This document shows positions 8,696-18,160 of a DNA stretch of 64,000 bases, piece by piece. This stretch comes from Parapedobacter luteus (GTDB taxonomy: Bacteria > Bacteroidota > Bacteroidia > Sphingobacteriales > Sphingobacteriaceae). Position 1 is the stretch's first letter, and each line of letters opens with the position of its first letter. The notes beneath the pieces were generated by a model, which saw only the letters and a list, made by a program, of their open reading frames with translations, ran no database searches and was not told the origin of the DNA. The translations under genes were made by a program, and so were the position numbers. The DNA is taken from positions 682,888 through 746,887 of the forward strand of contig NZ_FUYS01000002.1 of the NCBI RefSeq assembly GCF_900168055.1, given 5' to 3'.

Positions 8696-11209
8696 ATGGC
8701 AGCACGTTTTGATTTGACACAGGTCCACCTCCCTATTGTAGCGGCGATCCCGCAGGTGAGGCAACACCTCGCTACACAGAACACCCTCATCCTCAGCACA
8801 CCGCCGGGAGCGGGAAAAAGCACCATTATACCGTTGTCTCTTTTGGATGAACCTTGGTTAGCCGGACGAAAAATCGTCATGCTTGAACCACGCCGGCTAG
8901 CCGCGAGCAGCATCGCCCACCGTATGGCGTCCTTATTGGGCGAAAAGGCCGGTGAGACCGTAGGCTACCGTGTGCGCTTCGAAAACCAGACGTCTGCCCG
9001 CACACGCATCGAGGTGGTCACCGAGGGTATCCTCACCCGTATGCTGCACCAGGACAATGCGCTGGAGGACGTCGGTATTGTCATCTTCGATGAATTTCAT
9101 GAGCGAAGACTGCACACCGATCTGTCCATGGTACTTTGCCGCGAAAGCCAGCAGGTGCTTCGCGCGGATCTTCGATTGCTCGTGATGTCGGCGACATTAG
9201 ATACCAGCCAACTCGCTGCGCTCCTCCATGCACCGGTTGTGGAAAGCCAGGGACGGCTTTATCCCGTTGACATCATTCATACGGAAGAGCCGGATTTACG
9301 TGAACTACCTACCCAGTGTGCCCGCACCATTCTCCGTGCCCTTCGGGAGCAACAGGGCGACATTCTTGCTTTCCTGCCGGGTGAAGCCGAGATCCGCGCC
9401 TGTGAGCAGTTGCTGCTCACCAACCCCGTCGGTGCAGCCATTCATCCGCTTTACGGACAACTTTCATTGGCTGAACAGCATGCGGCGATCCAACCTAACC
9501 GAAACGGAAAACGGAAAATTGTGCTGGCCACCGCCATTGCGGAGACCAGTCTAACCATAGAAGGTATCACTGTCGTGGTCGACTGTGGCTATACGCGTAC
9601 CATGGTGTTTGACCCGCCTTCGGGGCTGTCACGCCTCAAGACCGCACGTATTTCCGTTGATGCGGCTAATCAGCGTACCGGCCGTGCAGGCAGGCTGGGG
9701 CCGGGCACCTGTTACCGCATGTGGACCGCAGCTACCGAACAGCGCATGGCCGCCTACCGGACACCCGAAATTCTGGAAGCGGACCTTACGTCTCTTTTGC
9801 TTGATACCGCCCAATGGGGCGTACATGATCTTAATCAGCTCGACTGGCTTACGCCGCCGCCACCGCCAGCCGTCGTCCAGGCGCGTGATCTGCTGCACGG
9901 ATTGGGTGCAATTGACGGCGGGAAAGTCACCCTCCACGGCAAGGCAGTCCATGCCCTGCCGTGCCATCCCCGCATTGCGCATATGTTGCTTGAAGGCAAG
10001 CGCCTTGGCATGTCTGGCCTCGCTACCGATATCGCCGCACTGCTCGACGAGCGTGATCCGCTTGGCCGCGAAGCCGGCACCGACATTAACCTCCGTATCG
10101 ATACGCTGCGCAAGCACCGGGCGTATACCAAACAAAGCAGACGCCTGGATAATATCGAGAAGATCGCCCGTTCTTATCGAAAACTGCTCGGCACTCACGA
10201 AGATAATGGCCCCGTAGACAGCTATCATACCGGTATCCTTTTGGCGCGGGCCTACCCCGAGCGCATTGCCAAGGCCAGGGATGACGGCAAGGGTACTTAT
10301 CATTTGGCCAACGGCAAACAGGCCGTTATACCATCGGGCGACGACTTGGCCCTTGAGCCTTGGCTCGCTATCGCGCTGCTCGATGCGCGCGACGGATTGG
10401 GCAAAGTATTTTTGGCGTCCCCGCTCAATCCGGCTGACCTATTCCCCTTCGCCCAAATAACGGAACGCATGTTCTGGAATACACAAAAGGGAGGCATCAT
10501 TGCCACCCGCGACCATCGAATCGGCAGCGTTACACTGGCCTCCTCACCCATAGCCGTAGCCGACAGTGCGTCCATGACCAGCATACTTTGCGATGCCATC
10601 CGCAGCGAAGGAACACAACTACTCAATTGGACCGACGCGGTGCTGCAGTGGCAAAACCGCGTGCTTAGCCTCCGCCAATGGCGACCTCACGAAGACTGGC
10701 CGGATGTATCCACCGCAAGCCTGCTCCACCGCCCCGAACAATGGCTAAGTCCTTATCTCCAGGGTATCCTTAAAGCCGACGAACTGAAAAAGCTGGACGT
10801 ACTCCACATGCTGCACCACAGCCTTGAATACGAACAACAACAGGCATTGGATCGCCTAACCCCCACCAGCATCACCGTGCCGAGCGGCTCAGCCGCTAAG
10901 CTGCGTTACTCGGCCCTTGGGGAGCCGCCTGTATTGGCGGTACGGTTGCAGGAGGTGTTCGGCATGATGGATACGCCCAAAGTAAATGATGGGCGTACCG
11001 CCGTCGTGCTGCATCTCTTATCGCCAGGCTTCAAACCCGTGCAGGTCACTGGCGATCTACGCAGTTTCTGGAAGACTGCTTACTTTGAAGTAAGAAAGGA
11101 ATTAAAAAGACGTTACCCCAAGCATGCCTGGCCCGAGGATCCCTTAACGGCACAGGCCGTACAGGGCGTTCCCAAAAAAAGGCCCACGCCAAAAGATGCA
11201 ACGCGTTAA
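8696..11209 (+). CDS. hrpB: ATP-dependent helicase HrpB
   Basis: An 837-residue DExH helicase of the HrpA/HrpB family. Motif I is PPGAGKST (about 38-45), motif II is DEFHER (DEFH), then MSATLD, TAIAETSLTIEGI, and motif VI QRTGRAGR. After the HA2/OB-like region comes the HrpB-specific C-terminal domain to the end. Length agrees with E. coli HrpB (about 810-820). RNA helicase activity is expected; the cellular role is poorly known even in model bacteria. ATG 8696 is chosen over TTG 8687. The last codons and the stop form the left arm of an inverted repeat shared with the next promoter. Confidence 0.93.
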   Translation: MAARFDLTQVHLPIVAAIPQVRQHLATQNTLILSTPPGAGKSTIIPLSLLDEPWLAGRKIVMLEPRRLAASSIAHRMASLLGEKAGETVGYRVRFENQTSARTRIEVVTEGILTRMLHQDNALEDVGIVIFDEFHERRLHTDLSMVLCRESQQVLRADLRLLVMSATLDTSQLAALLHAPVVESQGRLYPVDIIHTEEPDLRELPTQCARTILRALREQQGDILAFLPGEAEIRACEQLLLTNPVGAAIHPLYGQLSLAEQHAAIQPNRNGKRKIVLATAIAETSLTIEGITVVVDCGYTRTMVFDPPSGLSRLKTARISVDAANQRTGRAGRLGPGTCYRMWTAATEQRMAAYRTPEILEADLTSLLLDTAQWGVHDLNQLDWLTPPPPPAVVQARDLLHGLGAIDGGKVTLHGKAVHALPCHPRIAHMLLEGKRLGMSGLATDIAALLDERDPLGREAGTDINLRIDTLRKHRAYTKQSRRLDNIEKIARSYRKLLGTHEDNGPVDSYHTGILLARAYPERIAKARDDGKGTYHLANGKQAVIPSGDDLALEPWLAIALLDARDGLGKVFLASPLNPADLFPFAQITERMFWNTQKGGIIATRDHRIGSVTLASSPIAVADSASMTSILCDAIRSEGTQLLNWTDAVLQWQNRVLSLRQWRPHEDWPDVSTASLLHRPEQWLSPYLQGILKADELKKLDVLHMLHHSLEYEQQQALDRLTPTSITVPSGSAAKLRYSALGEPPVLAVRLQEVFGMMDTPKVNDGRTAVVLHLLSPGFKPVQVTGDLRSFWKTAYFEVRKELKRRYPKHAWPEDPLTAQAVQGVPKKRPTPKDATR

Positions 11210-11245
11210 GGGGCTTCACACGGTTACCATTTAATCGCGTTGCAT
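11196..11245. repeat. Inverted repeat spanning the hrpB stop and the oligopeptidase -33 box
   Basis: ATGCAACGCG-TTAA at 11196-11209 is mirrored by TTAATCGCGTTGCAT at 11231-11245, with one extra base in the right arm and a 21-base loop. The left arm encodes the last HrpB residues and its stop; the right arm contains the TTG (11240-11242) that serves as -33 of the next gene. It could be a hairpin ending hrpB, an operator, or both. There is no T-run after it. The right arm is closely similar to the palindrome upstream of the lysine transaminase. Confidence 0.6.
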
Positions 11246-11270
11246 ATAAAGGATAATTTCGCTAAGTTTG
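11240..11270 (+). promoter_or_regulatory. Oligopeptidase promoter
   Basis: TTG at 11240-11242, a 20-base spacer and TAAGTTTG at 11263-11270 match the -33/-7 arrangement of the phylum. The -33 context TTGCATATAA and the -7 context CTAAGTTTGG are the same as at the lysine transaminase promoter. A 7-bp hairpin (CACCGGC/GCCGGTG, 11285-11301) lies in the predicted leader. Confidence 0.65.
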
Positions 11271-11322
11271 GCTGCTATAATCGCCACCGGCGTAGCCGGT
11301 GCTTCATAAATTTGAAGATTCC

Positions 11323-13347
11323 ATGGACAATCCTTTGTTGAAGCCTTTCGGCACTCCCTTCGATAGCGTACCCTTTGAATCCTTGAAACCCGAACATTTC
11401 AAGCCGGCTATCCTCCAGCTTATTGAAGAGGCCAAGCAGGAAATCGATGCCATCGTCAGCAACGCGGCGCCACCGGACTTTGCCAACACCATTGCCGCAA
11501 TGGAATACGCTGGTAAGCGGCTTAACGTGGCGTCAGCTACGTTTTTTAATCTTGATGCCGCGGAAACCAATGACGACATCCAGCAACTTGCACAGGAGCT
11601 ATCGCCCGTACTGGCCGCGTATAGCAACGACATCATGCTCAACAGCGGACTGTTCCAGCGCGTGAAACAGGTGCATGACGAGGCTGACGAATCGACATTA
11701 ACGCCGGAGGAAGTTCGGCTTTTGGATAAAACGTACAAGAGCTTTGCACGCAATGGTGCACTATTATCGGCGGAAGATAAGGAAAAGCTGCGCGAAATCG
11801 ATCAGCAGCTTGCGACATTGACCATGAAGTTCTCGCAGCATGTGCTGCAAGAGACCAATGCGTATCAGCTACATATTCAGGATCAGGCGCAACTGGCGGG
11901 GTTGCCCGATTCCATTGTGGCTGCTGCCAAATCGGATGCAGAAAAACGCGGGCTTGACGGGTGGGTATTCACGCTCCATTTCCCCAGCTTCGTGCCATTT
12001 ATGAAATATGCAGCCAACCGCGATCTTCGGCGGGAGCTTTACCTGGCTTCGGCTACCCGCGCGCTGAAACCCAACGAATATAACAATGAGGGCATCGTAC
12101 GCGACATTGTCACACTGCGCGACCGCCGGGCCAAACTGCTCGGCTTCGGTACCCATGCAGACTTCGTCCTCCAGGAACGCATGGCTTCCTCTCCTGCCCT
12201 TGTACTGGACTTTTTGCAAGATCTGCTGCAAAAAGCCAAACCCCGGGCGCTGCAAGAGGTAGCGAAACTGCAGGCACTGGCTGAAACGGATGGTATTTCC
12301 TCCCTCATGCCTTACGACCATGCCTATTACGCCGAAAAATTACGGGAAGCCACGTTTAAGCTATCGGAGGAGGCGCTGAAACCGTACTTCCCGCTTCCGC
12401 AGGTGTTGGAGGCTGCCTTCGATGCGGCAAGCAGGCTGTACGGCCTGGTCTTTGAACTACGCACGGACATCCCTACGTATCACCCGGAAGTGACGGTATA
12501 CGAAGTGCTGGAAAACGGCCTCCATAAGGCCCTGCTATATACCGATTGGCATCCCCGGGAAGGCAAGCGCGCAGGCGCCTGGATGACCGCCTTCCGTGGC
12601 CAGTGGAAAGAAAATGGCCAACAGGTGCGACCGCACATTTCCATAGTATGCAACTTCGCCCGCCCCGTGGGCGAAGTGCCGTCCTTGCTTACCTTCAGCG
12701 AGGTGACTACGCTCTTCCACGAATTCGGGCATGCACTGCATGGCATACTTGCCGACACGACCTTTGAAAGCCTCTCGGGTACCAACGTCTACTGGGATTT
12801 CGTGGAACTGCCTTCGCAATTTATGGAAAACTATTGCTACGAAAAGGACTTCCTTCGCTCCTTTGCCCGTCATTACCAAACCGGCGATCCACTGCCGGAG
12901 CAAGAAATTGACAAAATCGTGGCCGCCGCGAACTTCATGGAAGGCTACCAGACTGTACGCCAACTCGGTTTCGGCTTGCTGGACATGGCTTACCATACCG
13001 GTAAACTCGACAACGATACGCCGATCGAGCGATTCGAGAAAGATACCGTACGCGACACCCTACTTTATCCGGATGTCCCCGGCACCGCACAAAGCACATC
13101 TTTTTCCCACATCTTTGCTGGGGGATATTCCGCTGGTTATTATTCCTACAAATGGGCCGAAGTGCTCGATGCCGACGCGTTTTCATACTTCAAGGAAACC
13201 GGTATCTTCAACCCCGAAACGGCGGCTAAATTCAAGGCGTTGCTCAGCAGCGGCGGTACAATCGATCCCATGACGCTTTATATCCAGTTCAGGGGGCGCA
13301 AGCCTGCACCTGACGCATTGCTCAAACGGGCGGGATTAGTGGAATAA
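11323..13347 (+). CDS. M3-family zinc oligopeptidase (OpdA/Dcp type)
   Basis: A 674-residue thimet-oligopeptidase-family metallopeptidase that degrades short peptides. It carries the zinc motif HEFGH at 466-470 within TLFHEFGHALHG, followed by DFVELPSQFMENYCYE, which provides the downstream Glu ligand and resembles oligopeptidase A. GYSAGYYSYKWAEVLDADAF near the C-terminus is also typical. There is no signal peptide, so it is cytoplasmic. ATG 11323 is preferred to the in-frame GTG at 11299: it gives the family N-terminus (MDNPLLKPFGTPFDSVPFES) and leaves a leader of about 48 bases after a strong promoter. Confidence 0.93.
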   Translation: MDNPLLKPFGTPFDSVPFESLKPEHFKPAILQLIEEAKQEIDAIVSNAAPPDFANTIAAMEYAGKRLNVASATFFNLDAAETNDDIQQLAQELSPVLAAYSNDIMLNSGLFQRVKQVHDEADESTLTPEEVRLLDKTYKSFARNGALLSAEDKEKLREIDQQLATLTMKFSQHVLQETNAYQLHIQDQAQLAGLPDSIVAAAKSDAEKRGLDGWVFTLHFPSFVPFMKYAANRDLRRELYLASATRALKPNEYNNEGIVRDIVTLRDRRAKLLGFGTHADFVLQERMASSPALVLDFLQDLLQKAKPRALQEVAKLQALAETDGISSLMPYDHAYYAEKLREATFKLSEEALKPYFPLPQVLEAAFDAASRLYGLVFELRTDIPTYHPEVTVYEVLENGLHKALLYTDWHPREGKRAGAWMTAFRGQWKENGQQVRPHISIVCNFARPVGEVPSLLTFSEVTTLFHEFGHALHGILADTTFESLSGTNVYWDFVELPSQFMENYCYEKDFLRSFARHYQTGDPLPEQEIDKIVAAANFMEGYQTVRQLGFGLLDMAYHTGKLDNDTPIERFEKDTVRDTLLYPDVPGTAQSTSFSHIFAGGYSAGYYSYKWAEVLDADAFSYFKETGIFNPETAAKFKALLSSGGTIDPMTLYIQFRGRKPAPDALLKRAGLVE

Positions 13348-13359
13348 CGGATTTTTATG

Positions 13360-13367
13360 TACTTTTG
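13360..13367 (+). promoter_or_regulatory. -7 promoter element of the 169-aa gene
   Basis: TACTTTTG matches TAnnTTTG exactly, 18 bases before the ATG at 13386. It overlaps an in-frame TTG at 13365, which is thus unlikely to be the start. Confidence 0.5.
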
Positions 13368-13385
13368 CCGCCATATTCAATTTCC

Positions 13386-13895
13386 ATGAGCGAACATAAT
13401 AAACGGATTTTTCTCGCTATATGCATCATTGTGCCCTTCGCGTTATATTGTTATGTCTATTACAGCCAGATGATCCGGAATGCACCCTATCGGTTTTCCG
13501 ATTTTGAATCCATCGTACTTAAATATGGCGAAGGTGACAGCCTCGTCAATCGCTTTGACTCACAATCAGGAGTTTATCAATACCTAAATAGAAGCGATTC
13601 ATTGGTGACCGACACGGTACGGCTCCGGGAAGACGACATGCGCCACCTTCATGGCAAGGCGGCCCAGTTGGGATTCTGGAATCTCCCGGAAGATATGACG
13701 TCCCCGGTGCCGCAATCGCCGCAAAACAATACAGAAAGGCCTGTGCCACGGTTTTACCTCCAGTTTAACTATAAGGAAAAAAGCAAGACGGTAACGTTAG
13801 ACGCCGATTTTGACGGCAATCCAAAGATGCGGGAGACTGCAAAATCCGTGATCGATGAGGTAATACGTGTCATCAACGACGCACGAGACCGCTGA
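13386..13895 (+). CDS. Hypothetical membrane-anchored protein, 169 aa
   Basis: Not recognised. Residues about 8-27 (RIFLAICIIVPFALYCYVYY) form one N-terminal transmembrane segment or uncleaved signal anchor. The remaining roughly 140 residues are hydrophilic, probably periplasmic, with strand-rich parts (RFYLQFNYKEKSKTVTLDADFDGNP) and a C-terminal helix. It ends four bases before the stop of the convergent mechanosensitive channel gene, and has its own -7 element. The pattern of a small domain comparing input to a reference resembles several uncharacterised Bacteroidota lipoprotein-like families, but no family can be named. Confidence 0.7.
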   Translation: MSEHNKRIFLAICIIVPFALYCYVYYSQMIRNAPYRFSDFESIVLKYGEGDSLVNRFDSQSGVYQYLNRSDSLVTDTVRLREDDMRHLHGKAAQLGFWNLPEDMTSPVPQSPQNNTERPVPRFYLQFNYKEKSKTVTLDADFDGNPKMRETAKSVIDEVIRVINDARDR

Positions 13896-13899
13896 ACGA

Positions 13900-15216
13900 T
13901 CAGGCCGGCGTATCGCCGTTGTAAGGCGCTAATGCCGAAAGCCGCAGACTGCGAATGTCATCAGATGCCGGCGCTTCGAACACTTCCAGCTCAAAGTATT
14001 TAATCGCCGCCAGCAAGTGGTCGAAAATATCCGACATAATGCCCTCGTAAATCGCCCAGCGCGTATCTGCTGTAAACATGTACAACTCTATCGGCAGGCC
14101 GTGCTCCGTAGGCTGCAATTGGCGCACAAGCAGTGTCATATCCTGGCGTATTTGTGGATGACTTTGGGTATACCGATTGATATATTGGCGAAACAGTCCC
14201 ACATTCGTCATATTACGGCCATTTACGGGCATCGTACGATCAGCTTGGGTCTGCTCGTTGTATCGATCGATTTCTTCCTGCCTCTCCTCAATGTAGGGCT
14301 TCAATAACTGGATTTTCTTTAACCGGTCGATTTCATCGGACGTAAGGTAACGAATGGACGATATCTTGACGTTGATGGCACGTTTGATGCGCCGCCCGCC
14401 TGCATTTTGCATGCCCCGCCAATTTTTGAACGAATCGGTAATTAAATAATAGGTCGGAATGGTGGTAATGGTCTTGTCCCAGTTCTGGACTTTTACCGTG
14501 TTCAGGTTGATTTCGATCACATCGCCGTCCGCCCCATATTTGGGCATCTCAATCCAGTCGCCTACACGCACCATATCATTGGTGGAGACCTGTATACTTG
14601 CCACAAATCCAAGGATAGTATCTTTGAATACCAACATCAAAATGGCTGAGGCTGCACCCAAGGCGCCCAAAAAAGCCCATGGAGATTTTCCCGTTACCAT
14701 CGAAAATATAATAATACCCGCAATGAAAAACATAAAGATGTTGATCACCTGCAGGTAGCTGTCCAGCGGTTTATCGTGAAAGCCCCGCTTAGTACGCAGA
14801 TGGTCGCGCACGGAACGAAACAGCGCCCGAAGCAACATCACCCAGCCGATGACGAGCAGGATATCGACAAATTTCCGCACCGGATCAATCCATGTCGGAA
14901 AACCGGAAAACACCACCGGGATGAAGTTTATGGACACGATGAGCGGAATAAGCCGCGCAAAGTGAACCAACGCCTTGTTGCGCACCAGATAATCATCAAA
15001 CTTCGTGGCCGATCGGCTCGCTGCCTTCGTTAACACATTAACCAAAACTTTACGGACAACAAAATCAACAATCCCCAGAAAAATCAGTAGCAACGTAAGC
15101 AGTAAAAATAGATTGATCAGGTTAGCTTGTGCGTCGGGAACTCCCCACGCAAGTAGCTTCTCATATGTCCATTGGTAAATCATGTTTGAAGAATTGGCGA
15201 TAGTATCCATTTCCAT
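13900..15216 (-). CDS. ybdG: Mechanosensitive ion channel, YbdG-type MscS family
   Basis: A 438-residue inner-membrane channel. The N-terminal half has several hydrophobic segments (about 24-50, 70-95, 105-125, 155-175, 180-200). The MscS core follows: GFVASIQVSTNDMVRVGDWIEMP, then GDVIEINLNTVKVQNWD. The segment SFKNWRGMQNAGGRRIKRAI is characteristic of YbdG, the E. coli low-conductance member that responds to osmotic stress. The C-terminal cytoplasmic domain is long. It is divergent from gyrA and has a good promoter (TTTG-18-TAGCTTTG). It nearly touches the convergent 169-aa gene. Confidence 0.9.
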   Translation of the reverse strand: MEMDTIANSSNMIYQWTYEKLLAWGVPDAQANLINLFLLLTLLLIFLGIVDFVVRKVLVNVLTKAASRSATKFDDYLVRNKALVHFARLIPLIVSINFIPVVFSGFPTWIDPVRKFVDILLVIGWVMLLRALFRSVRDHLRTKRGFHDKPLDSYLQVINIFMFFIAGIIIFSMVTGKSPWAFLGALGAASAILMLVFKDTILGFVASIQVSTNDMVRVGDWIEMPKYGADGDVIEINLNTVKVQNWDKTITTIPTYYLITDSFKNWRGMQNAGGRRIKRAINVKISSIRYLTSDEIDRLKKIQLLKPYIEERQEEIDRYNEQTQADRTMPVNGRNMTNVGLFRQYINRYTQSHPQIRQDMTLLVRQLQPTEHGLPIELYMFTADTRWAIYEGIMSDIFDHLLAAIKYFELEVFEAPASDDIRSLRLSALAPYNGDTPA

Positions 15217-15268
15217 TTCAGCTTAAATTAAATAAAACTTCCGGATTGCAACAAAAAGAAAACGGCGG

Positions 15269-15298
15269 CAAAGCTAAGCATTTCAGCCGGTTTTCAAA
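15269..15298 (-). promoter_or_regulatory. Promoter of the mechanosensitive channel gene
   Basis: On the minus strand, TTTG (15298-15295), an 18-base spacer and TAGCTTTG (15276-15269) match the phylum consensus. The leader would be about 48 bases to the ATG at 15216. Confidence 0.6.
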
Positions 15299-15525
15299 AA
15301 CGGTATTGCTGCCAACAAGCAGCGGCCAGCTACCGCTGACAAACAACCTATCGATTTTAACTCAAAACATAAAAACTTTATTATCAACACATTAAAATGA
15401 AACATGTAAACAGTGACGACAAGCCCTTTCCGGAGTGCGTACGTCAAATCTCCGCTGATTAAAGTTTTCGCTGTACGTCCAGGGCAATGATTATTTTTAT
15501 CGTGCCGGTTTCGCCAAAAAATTCT

Positions 15526-15533
15526 TAATTTCG
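15526..15533 (+). promoter_or_regulatory. Candidate gyrA -7 element
   Basis: TAATTTCG differs from TAnnTTTG at one base and lies 65 bases before the ATG. No -33 TTTG is evident. Confidence 0.35.
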
Positions 15534-15536
15534 CAT

Positions 15537-15570
15537 GCGCAATAAGCTAATCTGCTTATTCTTGTTGCGC
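15537..15570 (+). repeat. Hairpin in the gyrA leader
   Basis: GCGC plus AATAAGC pairs with GCTTATT and, after a short bulge, GCGC; the loop is about six bases. It lies just after the candidate -7 element, so it would be at the 5' end of the gyrA mRNA. Confidence 0.4.
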
Positions 15571-15598
15571 TTAGTGATTCTAGAATTGGAAACGTATA

Positions 15599-18160
15599 AT
15601 GGCTGAAGAAACAGAAAACGACAACAACCTCCTTCCGGCAGACGACCGGATCATTCCCATTAATATCGAAGATCAAATGAAGTCGGCATACATTGATTAT
15701 TCAATGTCTGTCATCGTCTCCCGCGCCTTGCCTGATGTGCGGGATGGGTTGAAGCCCGTACACCGCCGCGTGCTGTATGGCATGCTCGATCTGGGTGTCA
15801 CCAGCGGCAAACCATACAAAAAATCAGCACGTATCGTCGGTGATGTACTGGGTAAGTACCACCCACATGGCGATTCATCGGTATATGACACGATGGTACG
15901 TATGGCGCAGGAATGGAGCTTGCGGTATCCGTTGGTTGATGGACAAGGAAATTACGGGTCTGTTGACGGTGATCCCCCGGCGGCCATGCGTTATACGGAG
16001 GCCCGGCTGAAAAAAATTGCCGAAGAGCTGCTCTCAGACATTAATAAAGATACCATCGATTACCAGCTCAACTTTGACGACTCGCTCGAGGAGCCGACGG
16101 TGCTGCCTACGCGCATCCCCAACCTGCTGGTCAACGGAGCATCGGGTATCGCTGTCGGCATGGCCACAAACATGGCACCGCACAACCTATCCGAAGTGGT
16201 GGATGGCATCGTTGCTTATATCGATAATCGTGATATTGAGATAGCTGAATTAATGCAGTATATCAAAGCTCCTGATTTTCCGACGGGCGCGATTATCTAC
16301 GGCCATGCGGGTGTCCAGGAGGCGTTCCAAACCGGTCGCGGGCGTATTGTCATGCGGGCAAAAGCGGAAATCGAAACCACAAAAAGCGGCCGCGAACAAA
16401 TCATCGTCACGGAGATCCCGTACCAAGTGAACAAGTCGGACATGATCAAGCGTACAGCCGACCTGGTCAATGAGAAAAAATTGGAAGGAATATCCGAAAT
16501 CCGTGATGAATCCGATCGACACGGCATGCGCATTGTTTACGACATCAAGCGGGATGCGAATGCGTCTATCGTGTTAAATAATCTATACAAGTATACGGCG
16601 CTACAGACTTCATTCAGTGTGAATAACATTGCACTCGTGCATGGGCGTCCGATGTTGCTCAACCTCAAAGATATGATCTATCACTTTGTGGAACATCGCC
16701 ACGAAGTTGTTGTGCGCCGCACCAGGTTTGAACTGGCGGAAGCGGAAAAAAGAGCCCATATCTTAGAAGGGTTGCTCATCGCGCTCGACCACCTCGACGA
16801 GGTCATCCAACTTATCCGATCTTCGGCAACACCGGATGACGCGCGGGTAGGCTTAATGGAGAAGTTCGGCCTTTCCGACATTCAGGCACGGGCCATCCTC
16901 GATATGACGCTTCGCCGTCTTACCGGACTTGAACGCGATAAGATCAAAGAAGAGTACGCCGAGTTGATGAAAACCATTGAGTACTTAAAATCCGTATTGG
17001 AAGATGAAGGCCTCCGGATGAAAATCATCAAAGATGAATTGCTGGAGATAAAAGACAAATATGGCGACGAACGCCGCTCCACCATTGTGCATTCAGCCGA
17101 AGATATGCGCATGGAAGACTTCATCGAAGACGAGGAAGTTGTCATTACGATCTCGCATGAAAGCTACGTAAAACGCACCCCATTGAGCGAGTACCGCCGG
17201 CAAAGCCGCGGTGGCAAAGGGTCATTGGGTACAAATACGCGTGAAGAAGATTTTACAGAGCACATCATCACGGCTTCGGCGCATAATTACATGCTGTTCT
17301 TCACGGAGGCGGGCCGTTGTTTTTGGCTTCGGGCATTTGAAATTCCCGAAGGGAGCCGTACTTCAAGGGGTCGTGCCATCCAGAACATTATCAATATCCC
17401 TAAAGAAGAGAAAATCAAGGCTTACATCAAGGTGAAAAACCTCAGGGATCAGGAATACCTTGAGAACAATTTCATCATCATGTGTACAAAACGCGGCACC
17501 ATCAAGAAAACGTCGCTGGAAGCTTATTCACGGCCACGTGCCAATGGCATCAACGCTATCAACATCGCCGAAGGTGACCAACTACTGGAAGCCTGCCTGA
17601 CCGATGGCGGCAGCGAAATCGTTATGGCCCTGCGATCAGGACGAGCTATCCGCTTCAACGAATCTACCGTGCGGCCCATGGGGCGTACGGCCACGGGTGT
17701 ACGCGGTGTCACGTTAGCCGGACCGGATGATGAAGTAGTTGGCATGATTAGTGTTAATAACTCTGAAACCACCGTGCTGGTGGTGTCCGAAAAAGGCTAT
17801 GGCAAACGCACCGATATTGAGGATTATCGGGTGACCAACCGGGGCGGGAAGGGTGTAAAAACTATCAATGTCACCGAAAAAACCGGTAAATTGGTGGCCA
17901 TAAAGGACGTGACCGATAACGACGACCTGATGATTATCAACAAGTCCGGTATCGTTATTCGAATCGCCGTCAGCGAGTTGCGGGTCATGGGCAGAGCCAC
18001 ACAGGGCGTACGCCTGATCAGCCTCAAAGGTGATGACGAAATTGCATCTGTAGCCAAAGTGGAGCATGAAGAGGAAGAGCTAAATGATGAAAATCAAGCA
18101 AGCAGTGAAAATACCGATGAAAACAACAGTGAGTCGACCCAATCGGAATCGGATGACTAA
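15599..18160 (+). CDS. gyrA: DNA gyrase subunit A
   Basis: An 853-residue type II topoisomerase subunit. It cuts and rejoins DNA with the catalytic tyrosine (Y132 in AMRYTEARL) and forms the gyrase A2B2 complex. The quinolone region [14 protein letters not shown] keeps Ser93 and Asp97, matching E. coli Ser83 and Asp87, so the sensitive-type residues are present. The GyrA box (QSRGGKG, about 536-542) in the C-terminal pinwheel domain distinguishes it from ParC. The C-terminal tail is acidic and low-complexity ([17 protein letters not shown]). Its stop overlaps the ATG of the next TPR gene in ATGACTAA. Confidence 0.98.
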   Translation: MAEETENDNNLLPADDRIIPINIEDQMKSAYIDYSMSVIVSRALPDVRDGLKPVHRRVLYGMLDLGVTSGKPYKKSARIVGDVLGKYHPHGDSSVYDTMVRMAQEWSLRYPLVDGQGNYGSVDGDPPAAMRYTEARLKKIAEELLSDINKDTIDYQLNFDDSLEEPTVLPTRIPNLLVNGASGIAVGMATNMAPHNLSEVVDGIVAYIDNRDIEIAELMQYIKAPDFPTGAIIYGHAGVQEAFQTGRGRIVMRAKAEIETTKSGREQIIVTEIPYQVNKSDMIKRTADLVNEKKLEGISEIRDESDRHGMRIVYDIKRDANASIVLNNLYKYTALQTSFSVNNIALVHGRPMLLNLKDMIYHFVEHRHEVVVRRTRFELAEAEKRAHILEGLLIALDHLDEVIQLIRSSATPDDARVGLMEKFGLSDIQARAILDMTLRRLTGLERDKIKEEYAELMKTIEYLKSVLEDEGLRMKIIKDELLEIKDKYGDERRSTIVHSAEDMRMEDFIEDEEVVITISHESYVKRTPLSEYRRQSRGGKGSLGTNTREEDFTEHIITASAHNYMLFFTEAGRCFWLRAFEIPEGSRTSRGRAIQNIINIPKEEKIKAYIKVKNLRDQEYLENNFIIMCTKRGTIKKTSLEAYSRPRANGINAINIAEGDQLLEACLTDGGSEIVMALRSGRAIRFNESTVRPMGRTATGVRGVTLAGPDDEVVGMISVNNSETTVLVVSEKGYGKRTDIEDYRVTNRGGKGVKTINVTEKTGKLVAIKDVTDNDDLMIINKSGIVIRIAVSELRVMGRATQGVRLISLKGDDEIASVAKVEHEEEELNDENQASSENTDENNSESTQSESDD

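Larger units (their letters stand above)
15299..15598. other. Intergenic region between the channel gene and gyrA
   Basis: Together with the promoter above, 382 bases separate the two divergent starts. Nothing coding is seen. A one-mismatch -7 box (TAATTTCG, 15526-15533) and a hairpin at 15537-15570 lie in the gyrA half; the middle part is AT-rich around 15350-15410 and shows no clear structure. Confidence 0.5.

Noticed and set aside
8661-8720. SNF2 helicase start at 8720
   Set aside because: It would overlap the hrpB coding region and both promoters; the -7 box at 8672-8665 points to Met 8660.
9629-10303. Long open frame on the minus strand inside hrpB
   Set aside because: It is antisense to well-conserved helicase code, has no family signature and no start signal; a shadow of high-G+C code. 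The same holds for open antisense frames at 22101-22643, 23806-24690 and 46961-47851.
15639-15900. Quinolone-resistance substitution in GyrA
   Set aside because: Ser93 and Asp97 match the sensitive-type residues of E. coli GyrA.
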